From contig CAVSRD010000012.1 of the NCBI GenBank assembly GCA_963730315.1, positions 124,001 through 188,000 on the forward strand: a DNA stretch of 64,000 nt, written 5' to 3'. Positions 48,001 through 55,810 of this stretch are shown piece after piece. The DNA comes from VRUE01 sp963730315. Its GTDB lineage: Bacteria; Actinomycetota; Thermoleophilia; Solirubrobacterales; 70-9. The notes beneath the pieces are model-generated. The model saw only the letters and a list, made by a program, of their open reading frames with translations, was not told the DNA's origin and did not search any database. Made by a program: the position numbers and the translations under genes. Position 1 is the first letter of the stretch. Every line of letters starts with the position of its first letter.

Positions 48001-48484
48001 GCGCGTGGTCCTCGTGGGCGATCGGCGCCCCGAAGATCGCCATCGCCCCGTCGCCGGTGAACTTGTCGATCGTGCCCTCGTAGCGGTGCACGCACCCGGC
48101 GATCAGCCGGAAGAAGCGGTCCATCAGCTCGTGCCAGGCGTCTGGGTCGAGGCGCTGGGAGCGCTCCATCGAGGACTCCAGGTCGCAGAACAGCACCGTC
48201 ACCTGCTTGCGCTCCCCGACCATCCCCGCCGCCTCGCGGCGGGCCCGCTCGACGAGGTGGCCGGGGAGGTTCGGGGTCTCGCGCCGAGCGGGGGCGCCGC
48301 CTCCGTCGCCGTCGAGCTCGGCGCCGCAGCCGTTGCAGAACCGCTGGCCGGGAGGGTTCTCGCGCCCGCACCGCTCGCAGGCAACCATCAGCGACGCGCC
48401 GCACCCTCCGCAGAAGCGCCCGTCCGGCGGGTTCTCGTATCCGCACTCCCCACAGCGTGCCGCTTCGCCGGCTATCTCGGCCAT
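45089..48484 (-). CDS. Zinc-ribbon/class III cyclase/AAA ATPase/TPR regulator
   Basis: 1131 aa signalling protein. In order: two zinc ribbons (CGECGYENPPDGRFCGGCG and CERCGRENPPGQRFCNGCG, about 11-57); a class III cyclase domain (about 90-275) with metal-binding aspartates in LFCDLESSM and FTGDGAMAIFG; an AAA-type ATPase (Walker A GEPGAGKSR, Walker B ALVLFEDLHW); and a long TPR-like C-terminus. This layout is a known family of actinobacterial adenylate/guanylate cyclase-ATPases. It is cytoplasmic, and its input is unknown. It is the second cyclase in the window after the YHS fusion. Confidence 0.88.
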   Translation of the reverse strand: MAEIAGEAARCGECGYENPPDGRFCGGCGASLMVACERCGRENPPGQRFCNGCGAELDGDGGGAPARRETPNLPGHLVERARREAAGMVGERKQVTVLFCDLESSMERSQRLDPDAWHELMDRFFRLIAGCVHRYEGTIDKFTGDGAMAIFGAPIAHEDHAQRACRAALALRDELAGLDAELRGAGRGDFPVRIGLNSGEVVVASVGERGQMEYTAHGHAVGLAQRIETAAEPGRVTISGSTARLLGGRFELAALGSWELKGHDRPVEVFELLRAPSDPAPLATEPGRLSAFAGRDRELGRLLEALEGAEAGDSHVVGVVGEPGAGKSRLLVELSRRAAERGIPRRAAHGLSHGRGVPYLPVLELFRDYFGIGDTDPVEAAREKIESVVRSLAPQLEDELPLLCDFLGVADPSRPAEELSADARQRRIFAAVKRLMHARAEASAALVLFEDLHWFDAASLAFAEELVAMGPGTRTLFIVSFRPEFEPPFAARSDYTQLPLKPLGAEAVGEIVASRAGPDPSLDGLAERLAERTDGNPLFCEEMLMTLVEEGALAGEPGAYRLARELGELRIPDTVQAVLAARIDRLSPAEKPTLQAASAIGRAFGFDLLAIAAEIEEAELDSSLRALVAAELVFERASPGEYVFKHALTADVAYASLLERDRRELHARVARGIERLHPERLDEQAALISDHHERAGDPIAAGRWAARGADWATARDLEEAVRLGRRAGALLAQPQDEEDAELVELRLGALMRAAQGAARRRLSLEEGEAVFEEPRALAERTGNTAMAVTMTMWHGSHYFFGFGDRAERALELYREAHSLARGSGDRDLELVSMVGLVAGYMGTGRAADLQATCERGLDLASGDFDLGAPLLGRSPGVNFLFFRSGSLAMQGRLGEALEAADEAVDRARRRPGEPENIGWALWSRTWAEALAGVEPGADAAESLEVGRRIGNRANEGAALGVLVAAANLRGEHAEAERQAGTALAELDYRIGFVDFDLMLGRVTALAGLGDREAVPLAEEAVRIADAGGMRFNQGRARVALLGALRRTDPARARAEGDVHLERIGELVEMEELGSLRPHAAEQRGELALLEGDEDAARTELERARDLFERSGAAGHAVRLAGRLDRVGAGSA

Positions 48485-48573
48485 CGAATTCGATTATCGC
48501 TCACGGTCTTTTCTCGACGTGACCGTATAGCGCGGCTGCCCGGGCGGAGCGCCGGCCGTTAGGGTCACGGGCA

Positions 48574-49863
48574 ATGTCCTGGCGCACCCGCTGGAGCATC
48601 TTCGAGTACGTCCGCAACAGCATCTGGATCGTTCCGGCCGTGTTCGCCACCCTCGCGATCGCGATGGGGGTCGTCCTCCCCAAACTCGACGAACACGTGA
48701 ACACGACGATCGGGATCTCCTTCGGCTCCGATGCGGCGCGCAACGTGCTCGGCTCGCTGGCCGGCGGCATGATCACCTTCACCGGCTTCGTCTTCTCGAT
48801 CCTGCTGCTCGCCGTCCAGTTCGGCTCGAGCCAGTTCTCGCCGCGGATGCTGCGGCGCTTCCTGCGCGACCCGACGACGAAGCTCTCGCTCGGCATCTTC
48901 ATGGCGACCTTCATCTACGCGCTGCTGGTGCTGCGCGTGGTCGGCACCGCCGAGAACGAAGCGTTCGTGCCCGACAACTCGATCTCCGTCGCGCTGCTGA
49001 TGCTGCTGTTCAGCATGCTGATGTTCCTGCGGCTGATCAGCCGAACCACCCAGGGGCTGCGCGTCGCGGTGGTGGTGCGCGAGCTGGGACGGGACGCGGA
49101 ACGAGTGATCGATCGCGTCTACCCGGAGCCGGTGACCGACGGAAGCGAGACGGAGAGCGACGTCGCGACCGCCGGGCCCATTCGCACCGTCGCGCATCGC
49201 GGCGGGCCCGGGGTGATCCAGAGCATCGACGCCAAGGGGTTGATCGAGCGCGCCAGCCGAGCCGATGCGGTGATCGAGCTCGCACCCCGGATCGGCGATC
49301 TGATCGCCCCCGGCTTGACCCTGTTCCGTGTCCACGGCGACTCGGGCGCAATCGAGGACGGCTGGCTGCAGGGGGCGGTGGCGGTCGGCGACGAGCGCAC
49401 GATGCGCCAGGATCCGGCGTTCGCCTTCCGCCTGCTGGCCGACATCTCGGCGAAGGCCCTCTCCCCCGGCGTCAACGACCCGACCACCTCAGTCCAGGCG
49501 CTGGACCAGATCGAGCTATTGCTGCGGCAGCTCGGAGGGCGCCGGCTAACGCCCGGCGTCGGACGGGACGAGGCGGGCGCGGTCAGGCTGCGCTACCCGG
49601 TCCCGTCCTGGGAGGACTACCTGAGCCTGGCGATCGACGAGACCCGCCACTACGGTGAGGGGTCGGTCCAGGTGTCGCGGCGCCTTCGGGCGCTGCTCGA
49701 GGATCTGCGCGAGTCGGTGCCCGAGCCGCGGCGAGCCTCGATCGACACCGAGCTGGAGCTCGTGCAGGCGGCCGCCGACCGCGGCTTCGCCGACACCGGC
49801 GACCGCGTCGTGGCCGCCGCGAGGGACCGCCAGGGCCTGGGGACGACGGCGCCTTCCGGCTAG
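48574..49863 (+). CDS. DUF2254 membrane protein
   Basis: 429 aa. Four N-terminal membrane helices (WIVPAVFATLAIAMGVVLP, GMITFTGFVFSILLLAVQFG, LGIFMATFIYALLVLRVVG, ISVALLMLLFSMLMFLRLI), with the family's conserved SSQFSPRMLRRFLRDP after the second. A soluble C-terminal part follows, including TRQDPAFAFR-like and SPGVNDPTTS motifs. DUF2254 proteins are widespread and uncharacterised; some are thought to affect envelope or ion homeostasis. It is divergent from the big cyclase-ATPase across 89 bases. Confidence 0.85.
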   Translation: MSWRTRWSIFEYVRNSIWIVPAVFATLAIAMGVVLPKLDEHVNTTIGISFGSDAARNVLGSLAGGMITFTGFVFSILLLAVQFGSSQFSPRMLRRFLRDPTTKLSLGIFMATFIYALLVLRVVGTAENEAFVPDNSISVALLMLLFSMLMFLRLISRTTQGLRVAVVVRELGRDAERVIDRVYPEPVTDGSETESDVATAGPIRTVAHRGGPGVIQSIDAKGLIERASRADAVIELAPRIGDLIAPGLTLFRVHGDSGAIEDGWLQGAVAVGDERTMRQDPAFAFRLLADISAKALSPGVNDPTTSVQALDQIELLLRQLGGRRLTPGVGRDEAGAVRLRYPVPSWEDYLSLAIDETRHYGEGSVQVSRRLRALLEDLRESVPEPRRASIDTELELVQAAADRGFADTGDRVVAAARDRQGLGTTAPSG

Positions 49864-49938
49864 AGGGCCGCGCCCCTTGCCCTTGCCGGTGTATCGAGGT
49901 ACCTTCGGCAACGGATCCGACGACGAAGGGACGTGCGA

Positions 49939-51918
49939 ATGGCTACGGCGCAAGCGGTTCTCAGCGACACCCGGCGGGCGACCCTGGAGGCGCTCTGCGA
50001 GACGTTCGTGCCGGCGGTCGAGACCGACAGCGCCGACCCGGTCGAGGCGGGGTTCCTGGCGCGGAGCGCGTCGGAGCTGCAGGTCGCGGCGCAGATCGAG
50101 GAGCTGCTCGCCGAGTCGCTGATGCCCGAGGAGATCGAGGCGACTGGGCAGCTGCTCGACGCGCTCGCCGCCGAGGGGTTCGGCGAGGCCTCCCCGGAGG
50201 ATCGCACCGTCATCGTCCACGCCTTCCGCGAGCAGGATCCCGAGGCGAAGCACGGCCTGCACCAGCTGAAGGCGCTGACGATCCTCTTCTTCTACGCGCT
50301 GCCCGACGAGGCGGGCGCCAACCCGAACTGGGAGGCGGTCGGCTATCCGGGCCCCTCCTCCCCACCGCCGAACGCCGAGCGGGCGCCGAAGACGATCTCG
50401 GTCGAGGAGGTCTCCGGCCCGGAGGCGACCCTGAGCGCCGACGTCTGCGTGGTCGGCTCGGGCGCCGGCGGCGCGGTGATCGCCGCCCGCTGCGCCGCGG
50501 CGGGCAAGGACGTGCTCGTGCTCGAGGCGGGTGCCTACAACAACGAGCAGGACTTCAAGCAGCTCGAGCTGCCCGGGTACCTCGAGCTCTACTACGGCGG
50601 CGGGCTCGCCGCATCGGAATCCGGCTCGATCGCGGTGCTCGCCGGGCGGACGCTGGGCGGCGGCACCGTCGTCAACTACATGAACTGTGTGCGCCCACCC
50701 GAGCGGGTGCTGCGCGAGTGGGCCGATCGCGGCCTCGACGGACTCGACGACCCCGCCTTCGTCGCCGAGCACGTCGACACCGTGATGGAGAGGCTCGGCG
50801 CGAACACCGAGGCGACGGCGCACAACGCGACGCACCAACGGATGATCGCCGGATGCGACGCGCTCGGCTACGAACACCGGCCGATCTGGCGCAACGCCTC
50901 GCTCGACGACGACCCGGCCAACTGCGGCTACTGCGCGTTCGGCTGCCAGCACGGCTGCAAGCGCTCGGCGATGAAGACCTGGCTGCAGGACGCCTCCGAC
51001 ACCGGCGCGCGCGCCCTGGTCGGCTGCCACGCCGACCGGGTGCTGACCGAGGGGGGGCGGGCGACCGGCGTCGAGGCCACCGTGACGCACGCCGACGGAG
51101 CGACCACCGCCGTCTCGATCGAAGCGCCGACAGTCGTCGTCGCGGGCGGCTCGGTCGAGTCGCCGGCGCTACTCCTGCGCAGCGGCGTGGGCGGACCCGC
51201 CGTCGGCAAGAACCTGCGCCTGCACCCCGCCTACGCCGTGGTCGGCGTCTACGAGGAGGAGATCGATGGCTGGCGGGGGCAGATCCAGTCGGCCCTCTCG
51301 GACCATTTCTTCGAGCTGGAGGACGGCTGCGGCTTCCTGATCGAGGCGGTCGGCATGGCTCCCGGGGTGATCGGGGGCTCGCTTCCCTGGGAGTCCGGAG
51401 CCGAGCACAAGCGGCTGATGCAGACGTTGCCCTGGCAGGCGCCCTTCGTCAGCGTCGGCCGCGACCACGGCTCCGGCGAGGTCGTGCTCGACGAGCACGG
51501 CCGCGCGGTGGTGCGCTGGGAGCTCGACGACGAGGTGGACGCTCGCCTGGCGCGGCGGGCCAACGTCGAGCTGGCCCGCCTGCACCGGGCGGCCGGCGCG
51601 AGCGAGGTGTTCACGCTGCACGCCAGGGACACCCGCTGGCGTGCGGGAGACGACTTCGACGCCTTCCTCGGCGCGGTCGAGGACGCGAGCTACGCCCCCA
51701 ACGACGTCGCCCGCTTCACCGCCCACCAGATGGGCTCCTGTCGGATGGGTTCGGACCCCGAGACCGCGGTGGCCGACGGCCGCGGCCAGCTGCACGACAC
51801 CCGGGGCGTGTGGATCGGCGACGGCAGCGCCTTCCCGACCGCCCCCGGTGTCAACCCGATGGTCTCGATCATGAGCCTCGCCCACCGCACCGCGGGCGAG
51901 ATCCTGCGGGCCGCGTAG
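49939..51918 (+). CDS. GMC oxidoreductase, long-chain alcohol oxidase-like
   Basis: 659 aa from the ATG at 49939 (GAAGGG eight bases upstream; a GTG two codons earlier is possible). An N-terminal helical segment (about 10-130) precedes the FAD domain, which has VVGSGAGGAVIAARCAAAGKDVLVLEAG. A cysteine cluster CGYCAFGCQHGCK and the C-terminal active-site HQMGSCRMG and GVNPMVSIMSLAHR follow. This arrangement resembles plant and yeast fatty-alcohol oxidases. It would oxidise long-chain or sterol-like alcohols to aldehydes, possibly linked to the wax-ester synthases here. Confidence 0.85.
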   Translation: MATAQAVLSDTRRATLEALCETFVPAVETDSADPVEAGFLARSASELQVAAQIEELLAESLMPEEIEATGQLLDALAAEGFGEASPEDRTVIVHAFREQDPEAKHGLHQLKALTILFFYALPDEAGANPNWEAVGYPGPSSPPPNAERAPKTISVEEVSGPEATLSADVCVVGSGAGGAVIAARCAAAGKDVLVLEAGAYNNEQDFKQLELPGYLELYYGGGLAASESGSIAVLAGRTLGGGTVVNYMNCVRPPERVLREWADRGLDGLDDPAFVAEHVDTVMERLGANTEATAHNATHQRMIAGCDALGYEHRPIWRNASLDDDPANCGYCAFGCQHGCKRSAMKTWLQDASDTGARALVGCHADRVLTEGGRATGVEATVTHADGATTAVSIEAPTVVVAGGSVESPALLLRSGVGGPAVGKNLRLHPAYAVVGVYEEEIDGWRGQIQSALSDHFFELEDGCGFLIEAVGMAPGVIGGSLPWESGAEHKRLMQTLPWQAPFVSVGRDHGSGEVVLDEHGRAVVRWELDDEVDARLARRANVELARLHRAAGASEVFTLHARDTRWRAGDDFDAFLGAVEDASYAPNDVARFTAHQMGSCRMGSDPETAVADGRGQLHDTRGVWIGDGSAFPTAPGVNPMVSIMSLAHRTAGEILRAA

Positions 51919-52048
51919 CGCGTCGCCGACCGCTGCGCCGGTCCCGGGGGCACCCCTCGCTGGTCGTCGCGGCCCGACGCAGCGCGCACATGCTTTAGTG
52001 GAAATGCGCACTTGAATCGTCCAGGTCCGGAGAGGGTCGGAGGAGTGA

Positions 52049-53509
52049 ATGGCCAGCCAGCGCGATACGGGATCGTCTGCTGCGTTGGGGACGGAGGCAC
52101 CACCGAGCCGCCGGCTCGGTGCCACGCAGTCGATCTGTCCCCGCTGCAGGCGGCTGCTCGATGCCGAGCTGCTCCAGCGCGACGGCAGGGTGCTCCTCTC
52201 CCGCACCTGCCCCGACCACGGCCGCTTCGAGGCCGTCGTCTACGGCGACGCGGAGCGCTACCTGGAGATCCAGCGCTTCGACAAGCCGGGCGAGGAGCCG
52301 CGCCGGCGCCAGACCGAGGCGGCGCGCGGATGCCCGCACGATTGCGGGATCTGCCCCGAGCACGCCCAGCACACCTGCCTCGGGATCATCGAGGTGAACA
52401 CCGCCTGCAACCTGGACTGCCCGATCTGCTTCGCCGACTCGGGCAGCGGCCGCCAGGAGCACGGCTTCTCGCTCAGCCTGGAGCAGGTCGAATCGATGCT
52501 CGACGCCTTCGTCGCCGCAGAGGGCGAGCCGGAGTCGGTGCAGCTCTCCGGCGGCGAGCCCTCGATCCATCCGCAGATCCTCGCCATGCTCGGCGCCGCC
52601 CGCGACCGCGGCATCCCCCTGGTGATGCTGAACACCAACGGCATCCGGCTCGCGCGCGACCCGCGCTTCGCGCCCGCCCTGGCCGAGATCGGGGTCCATG
52701 TCTACCTCCAGTTCGACGGCTTCGACGAGTCCACCCAGATCGCGATCCGCGGCCGCTCGCTGATCGAGGACAAGCTGCGGGCACTGGAGCGCTGCGCGGA
52801 GGCGGGGGTGACCGTGTCGCTGGCCGCCGCGGTCGAGCGCGACTTGAACGAGCACGAGGTCGGCCGGATCGTCGGCTTCGGCGTCGAGCACCCGGCGGTC
52901 ACCGGCGTCTTCTTCCAGCCCGTCACCCACTCGGGGCGCTTCCGCGCCGATGCCGACCCGCTCGACAAGCTCACCAACTCCGACCTGATCGAGCTGATCG
53001 CCACGCAGCTGCCCGAATGGTTCCGGGAGGACGACTTCGTCCCGGTGCCCTGCTGCTCGCCGAGCTGCCGCGCCGCCACCTTCGCCCTCTACGACGGCGA
53101 GGACCTCGTGCCCCTCCCCCGTCTGATCGACGTCGAGCGCTACCTCGACTACGTCACCAACCGTGCCGTGCCGGACCTCGACGTTCGCGAGGCTCTGGAG
53201 GGCCTCTGGTCGGCGAAGGCGGCGGGCGGCAGCGCCCCGGTCGCCGAGCGGCTGGAGTGCGTCGCCTGCGCGACGGCGATGCCGCCGCAGTTGCGCGAGG
53301 TCGCGGCACGGGGCTTCATGATCGTCGTCCAGGACTTCCAGGACCCCTACACCCTCGACGTCGAGAAGCTGCGCAAGTGCTGCGTCTCGGAGATCGTCCC
53401 CGACGGCCGTCTGATCCCCTTCTGCGCCTACAACTCGGTCGGCTACCGCGAGCAGGTCCGCTTCGAGATGTCGGAACGGAGCGGCAACGGCAGGAGGAGG
53501 CCGGCGTGA
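52049..53509 (+). CDS. Radical SAM protein of the tetraether-synthase (Tes)-like family
   Basis: 486 aa; GGAGGAG at 52039-52045 fixes the ATG. The radical SAM cluster is Cys120-x3-Cys124-x2-Cys127 (CNLDCPIC), with GGEP after it. Extra cysteines form further sites: CPRC near residue 30 with CPDHG, GCPHDCGIC at 95-102, PCCSPSC, ECVAC and KCCVSEI...PFCAY, for 19 in all. This cysteine-rich build with multiple Fe-S/Fe sites resembles archaeal Tes, which joins lipid chains through C-C bond formation, and its many bacterial relatives. The bacterial function is mostly unknown. The methyltransferase gene downstream is translationally coupled. Confidence 0.8.
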   Translation: MASQRDTGSSAALGTEAPPSRRLGATQSICPRCRRLLDAELLQRDGRVLLSRTCPDHGRFEAVVYGDAERYLEIQRFDKPGEEPRRRQTEAARGCPHDCGICPEHAQHTCLGIIEVNTACNLDCPICFADSGSGRQEHGFSLSLEQVESMLDAFVAAEGEPESVQLSGGEPSIHPQILAMLGAARDRGIPLVMLNTNGIRLARDPRFAPALAEIGVHVYLQFDGFDESTQIAIRGRSLIEDKLRALERCAEAGVTVSLAAAVERDLNEHEVGRIVGFGVEHPAVTGVFFQPVTHSGRFRADADPLDKLTNSDLIELIATQLPEWFREDDFVPVPCCSPSCRAATFALYDGEDLVPLPRLIDVERYLDYVTNRAVPDLDVREALEGLWSAKAAGGSAPVAERLECVACATAMPPQLREVAARGFMIVVQDFQDPYTLDVEKLRKCCVSEIVPDGRLIPFCAYNSVGYREQVRFEMSERSGNGRRRPA

Positions 53510-54348
53510 GGCCGGCGGTAGGCGCTGACCTCGGCGAGCTCTTCGCCGCGGGGGATGCGCCGCTCGCCGGCGGGGCGTTGAAGTCCTGCTGCGCGGCCTT
53601 GTACGCCCACCCCGCGGTCCGCTGGCTGCTCGGCGGCGAGCTCCACCCCGGCGGCGGCGCCACCACCCGCCGCGCCCTGGAGATGGCCGGGCTGGGGCGG
53701 GCCGATCGCCTGCTCGACGTGGCCTCGGGCAGCGGCGCCTCGGCGCTGCTCGCCTCCCGGGAGACGGGCGCGGTGGCGATCGGCGTCGAGTACGGCGAGG
53801 AGGCGGTCCGAGAAGCGCGCGACGAGGCGGCCGCCGCCGGTCTCGCCGGGCGGGTCGACTTCGTCCAGGGCGATGCAGAGGCGCTCCCGGTGGACGCCGG
53901 CGCCTTCGACGTGGCCCTCTGCGAGTGCTCGCTGTGCACGTTCCCGGACCAGGAGCGGGCGCTCGCCGAGCTGCACCGGGCGCTGCGGCCCGGCGGCCGG
54001 CTCGCGCTCGCCGACGTCGTCGTCGAGGAGGAGCGCCTGCCCGAGCGGCTGCGCGGCAGCCTGGCGACGATCGCCTGCGTCGGCGCCGCGCTGCCGGCGA
54101 GCGGCTACCAGCGGCTGCTCGCCGAGGCGGGCTTCGAGTCGGCACAGGTGGAGTTCCGCCACGAGGACGCCGCCCGCCTCGCCGAGCGGGTCGAGGAGCG
54201 GCTGCGCGGCGCCCGCCTGCTCGGCCTCGGCTCGCTCGACGAGCTGCCGCTCTCGATCTCCGAGGCGCTCTCGACGGTCGGCGCCGCCCGCGAGGCGATC
54301 GCCGACGGCGCCCTCGGCTATGCGATCTTCAGCGCGGTGCGCCGCTGA
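53506..54348 (+). CDS. SAM-dependent methyltransferase coupled to radical SAM gene
   Basis: 280 aa; its GTG start overlaps the radical SAM stop (GTGA). A Cys-rich lead (LKSCCAALYAHPAVRWLLGGELHPGG) precedes a class I fold with motif I LLDVASGSGASAL and the segment CECSLCTFPDQERALAELHRALRPGGRLALAD. The CECxLCTFPD wording marks a distinct clade, often beside radical SAM or metal-related genes, with no firm substrate. Coupling suggests that the two proteins modify the same molecule in sequence. Confidence 0.8.
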   Translation: MRPAVGADLGELFAAGDAPLAGGALKSCCAALYAHPAVRWLLGGELHPGGGATTRRALEMAGLGRADRLLDVASGSGASALLASRETGAVAIGVEYGEEAVREARDEAAAAGLAGRVDFVQGDAEALPVDAGAFDVALCECSLCTFPDQERALAELHRALRPGGRLALADVVVEEERLPERLRGSLATIACVGAALPASGYQRLLAEAGFESAQVEFRHEDAARLAERVEERLRGARLLGLGSLDELPLSISEALSTVGAAREAIADGALGYAIFSAVRR

Positions 54349-54429
54349 CCGTGCGCCTCGGGGGGCCGGCCCCGGGGCCCTCCGCCGCTATACGCTGCGA
54401 CGGCTCGGCGCGTCGACGGAGGGCTGATC

Positions 54430-55806
54430 GTGGGCGATGTTCCTCATCGTGTGGTGATCGTCGGAGGCGGCTTCGGGGGCCTCTTCGCCACCCGCGCTCT
54501 GCGCCGTGCCCCGGTCCAGGTCACCCTCGTCGACCGGGTCAACCATCACCTCTTCCAGCCGCTGCTCTACCAGGTCGCGACCGGCATCCTCTCCGAGGGC
54601 CAGATCGCGCCGCCGATCCGCAACGTGCTGCGCCGCCAGCGGAACGTCGAGGTCGAGCTGGCCGAGGTCTTGGACTTCGACCTCGATCGTCGCACCGTCG
54701 CGGCAATGCGCCCCGACGGCGGCCGCTTCCAGCTCCCCTACGACAGCCTGATCGTCGGCGCGGGTGCGGGCCAGTCCTACTTCGGCCACGACGAGTTCTC
54801 GCGCTGGGCCCCGGGGATGAAGACGGTCAACGACGCGCTCGAGCTGCGGGGCAGGATCCTCGGGGCGTTCGAGGTCGCGGAGCTGGAGCAGGACCCCGAG
54901 AAACGCCGCGCCTGGCTCAGCTTCGCGGTTGTCGGAGGCGGGCCGACCGGCGTCGAGATCGCCGGCCAGATCGCCGAGCTCTCGAAGCGGGTGCTCAACG
55001 ACGACTTCCACACGATCGATCCGAGCAGCGCTCGCGTGATGCTGTTCGACGGCGGCGAGGAGATTCTGGCCACGTTCGGCCACAGGCTCTCCGCCAAAGC
55101 GACGAAGGGGCTCGGGCGGCTCGGGATCGAGGTGCACACCTCGAGCACCGTCGTCGACGTCGATGGCGAGAGCATCGTGGTCGAGTCGGACGGGGAGAGG
55201 CGGCGCATCGAGGCGCGGACCAAGGTCTGGGCGGCGGGCGTCCGGGCCTCGCCCCTGGCCCGCAAGCTCGCCGCGGCCTCGGGAGCCGAGTGCGACCGGG
55301 CCGGCCGCGTCGCCGTGTCGCCGGACTGCACTCTGCCCGGGCATCCCGAGGTGTTCGCGATCGGGGACATGATGGCGCTGCACGGGCTGCCGGGGGTTGC
55401 CGAGGTCGCCATGCAGCAGGGCATCCACGCCGCGACCACGATCAAGCTCCGGCTGCGCGGAAGGGAGGCGAAGCCATTTCGCTACCGGGATCTCGGCAGC
55501 ATGGCGACGATCTCGCGTTTCCGCGCGATCGTCAGCTTCAGGGGGATTCGCCTCTCGGGGTTCCTGGGTTGGATCGTCTGGCTGTTCGTCCACCTCGTCT
55601 TCCTGACCGGTTTCAAGAACCGGTTCGCCACGGTGCTCCGCTGGGCGGTCGCCTTCACCGGCGGCGACCGGCCGGAGCGGACGATCACCATGCAGCAGAT
55701 CATCGGCCGGGTCGCGATCGGGCAGGCCGGTGGGCGCGAGTTCTTGCTCTCGCTGGCCGACGACGACGAGCGGGCGGGGCCGGTCGACACCGAGCCGCTG
55801 GGGTGA
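54430..55806 (+). CDS. ndh: Type II NADH dehydrogenase (NDH-2)
   Basis: 458 aa, GTG start with GGAGG at 54418-54422. FAD motif VIVGGGFGGLFA, quinone-side HLFQPLLYQVATG, NAD motif VVGGGPTGVEIAGQ, and GDM (FAIGDMMAL) near the flavin. The C-terminal LSGFLGWIVWLFVHLVFLTGFKNRF is the amphipathic/hydrophobic membrane-attachment region typical of NDH-2. It passes electrons from NADH to the quinone pool without proton pumping. It is probably transcribed alone or after the methyltransferase. Confidence 0.92.
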   Translation: MGDVPHRVVIVGGGFGGLFATRALRRAPVQVTLVDRVNHHLFQPLLYQVATGILSEGQIAPPIRNVLRRQRNVEVELAEVLDFDLDRRTVAAMRPDGGRFQLPYDSLIVGAGAGQSYFGHDEFSRWAPGMKTVNDALELRGRILGAFEVAELEQDPEKRRAWLSFAVVGGGPTGVEIAGQIAELSKRVLNDDFHTIDPSSARVMLFDGGEEILATFGHRLSAKATKGLGRLGIEVHTSSTVVDVDGESIVVESDGERRRIEARTKVWAAGVRASPLARKLAAASGAECDRAGRVAVSPDCTLPGHPEVFAIGDMMALHGLPGVAEVAMQQGIHAATTIKLRLRGREAKPFRYRDLGSMATISRFRAIVSFRGIRLSGFLGWIVWLFVHLVFLTGFKNRFATVLRWAVAFTGGDRPERTITMQQIIGRVAIGQAGGREFLLSLADDDERAGPVDTEPLG

Positions 55807-55810
55807 TCGG

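Noticed and set aside
52012..54348. 778-codon frame across the radical SAM gene
   Set aside because: Only its last 280 codons are a real methyltransferase; the first part is a shadow frame of the radical SAM gene.
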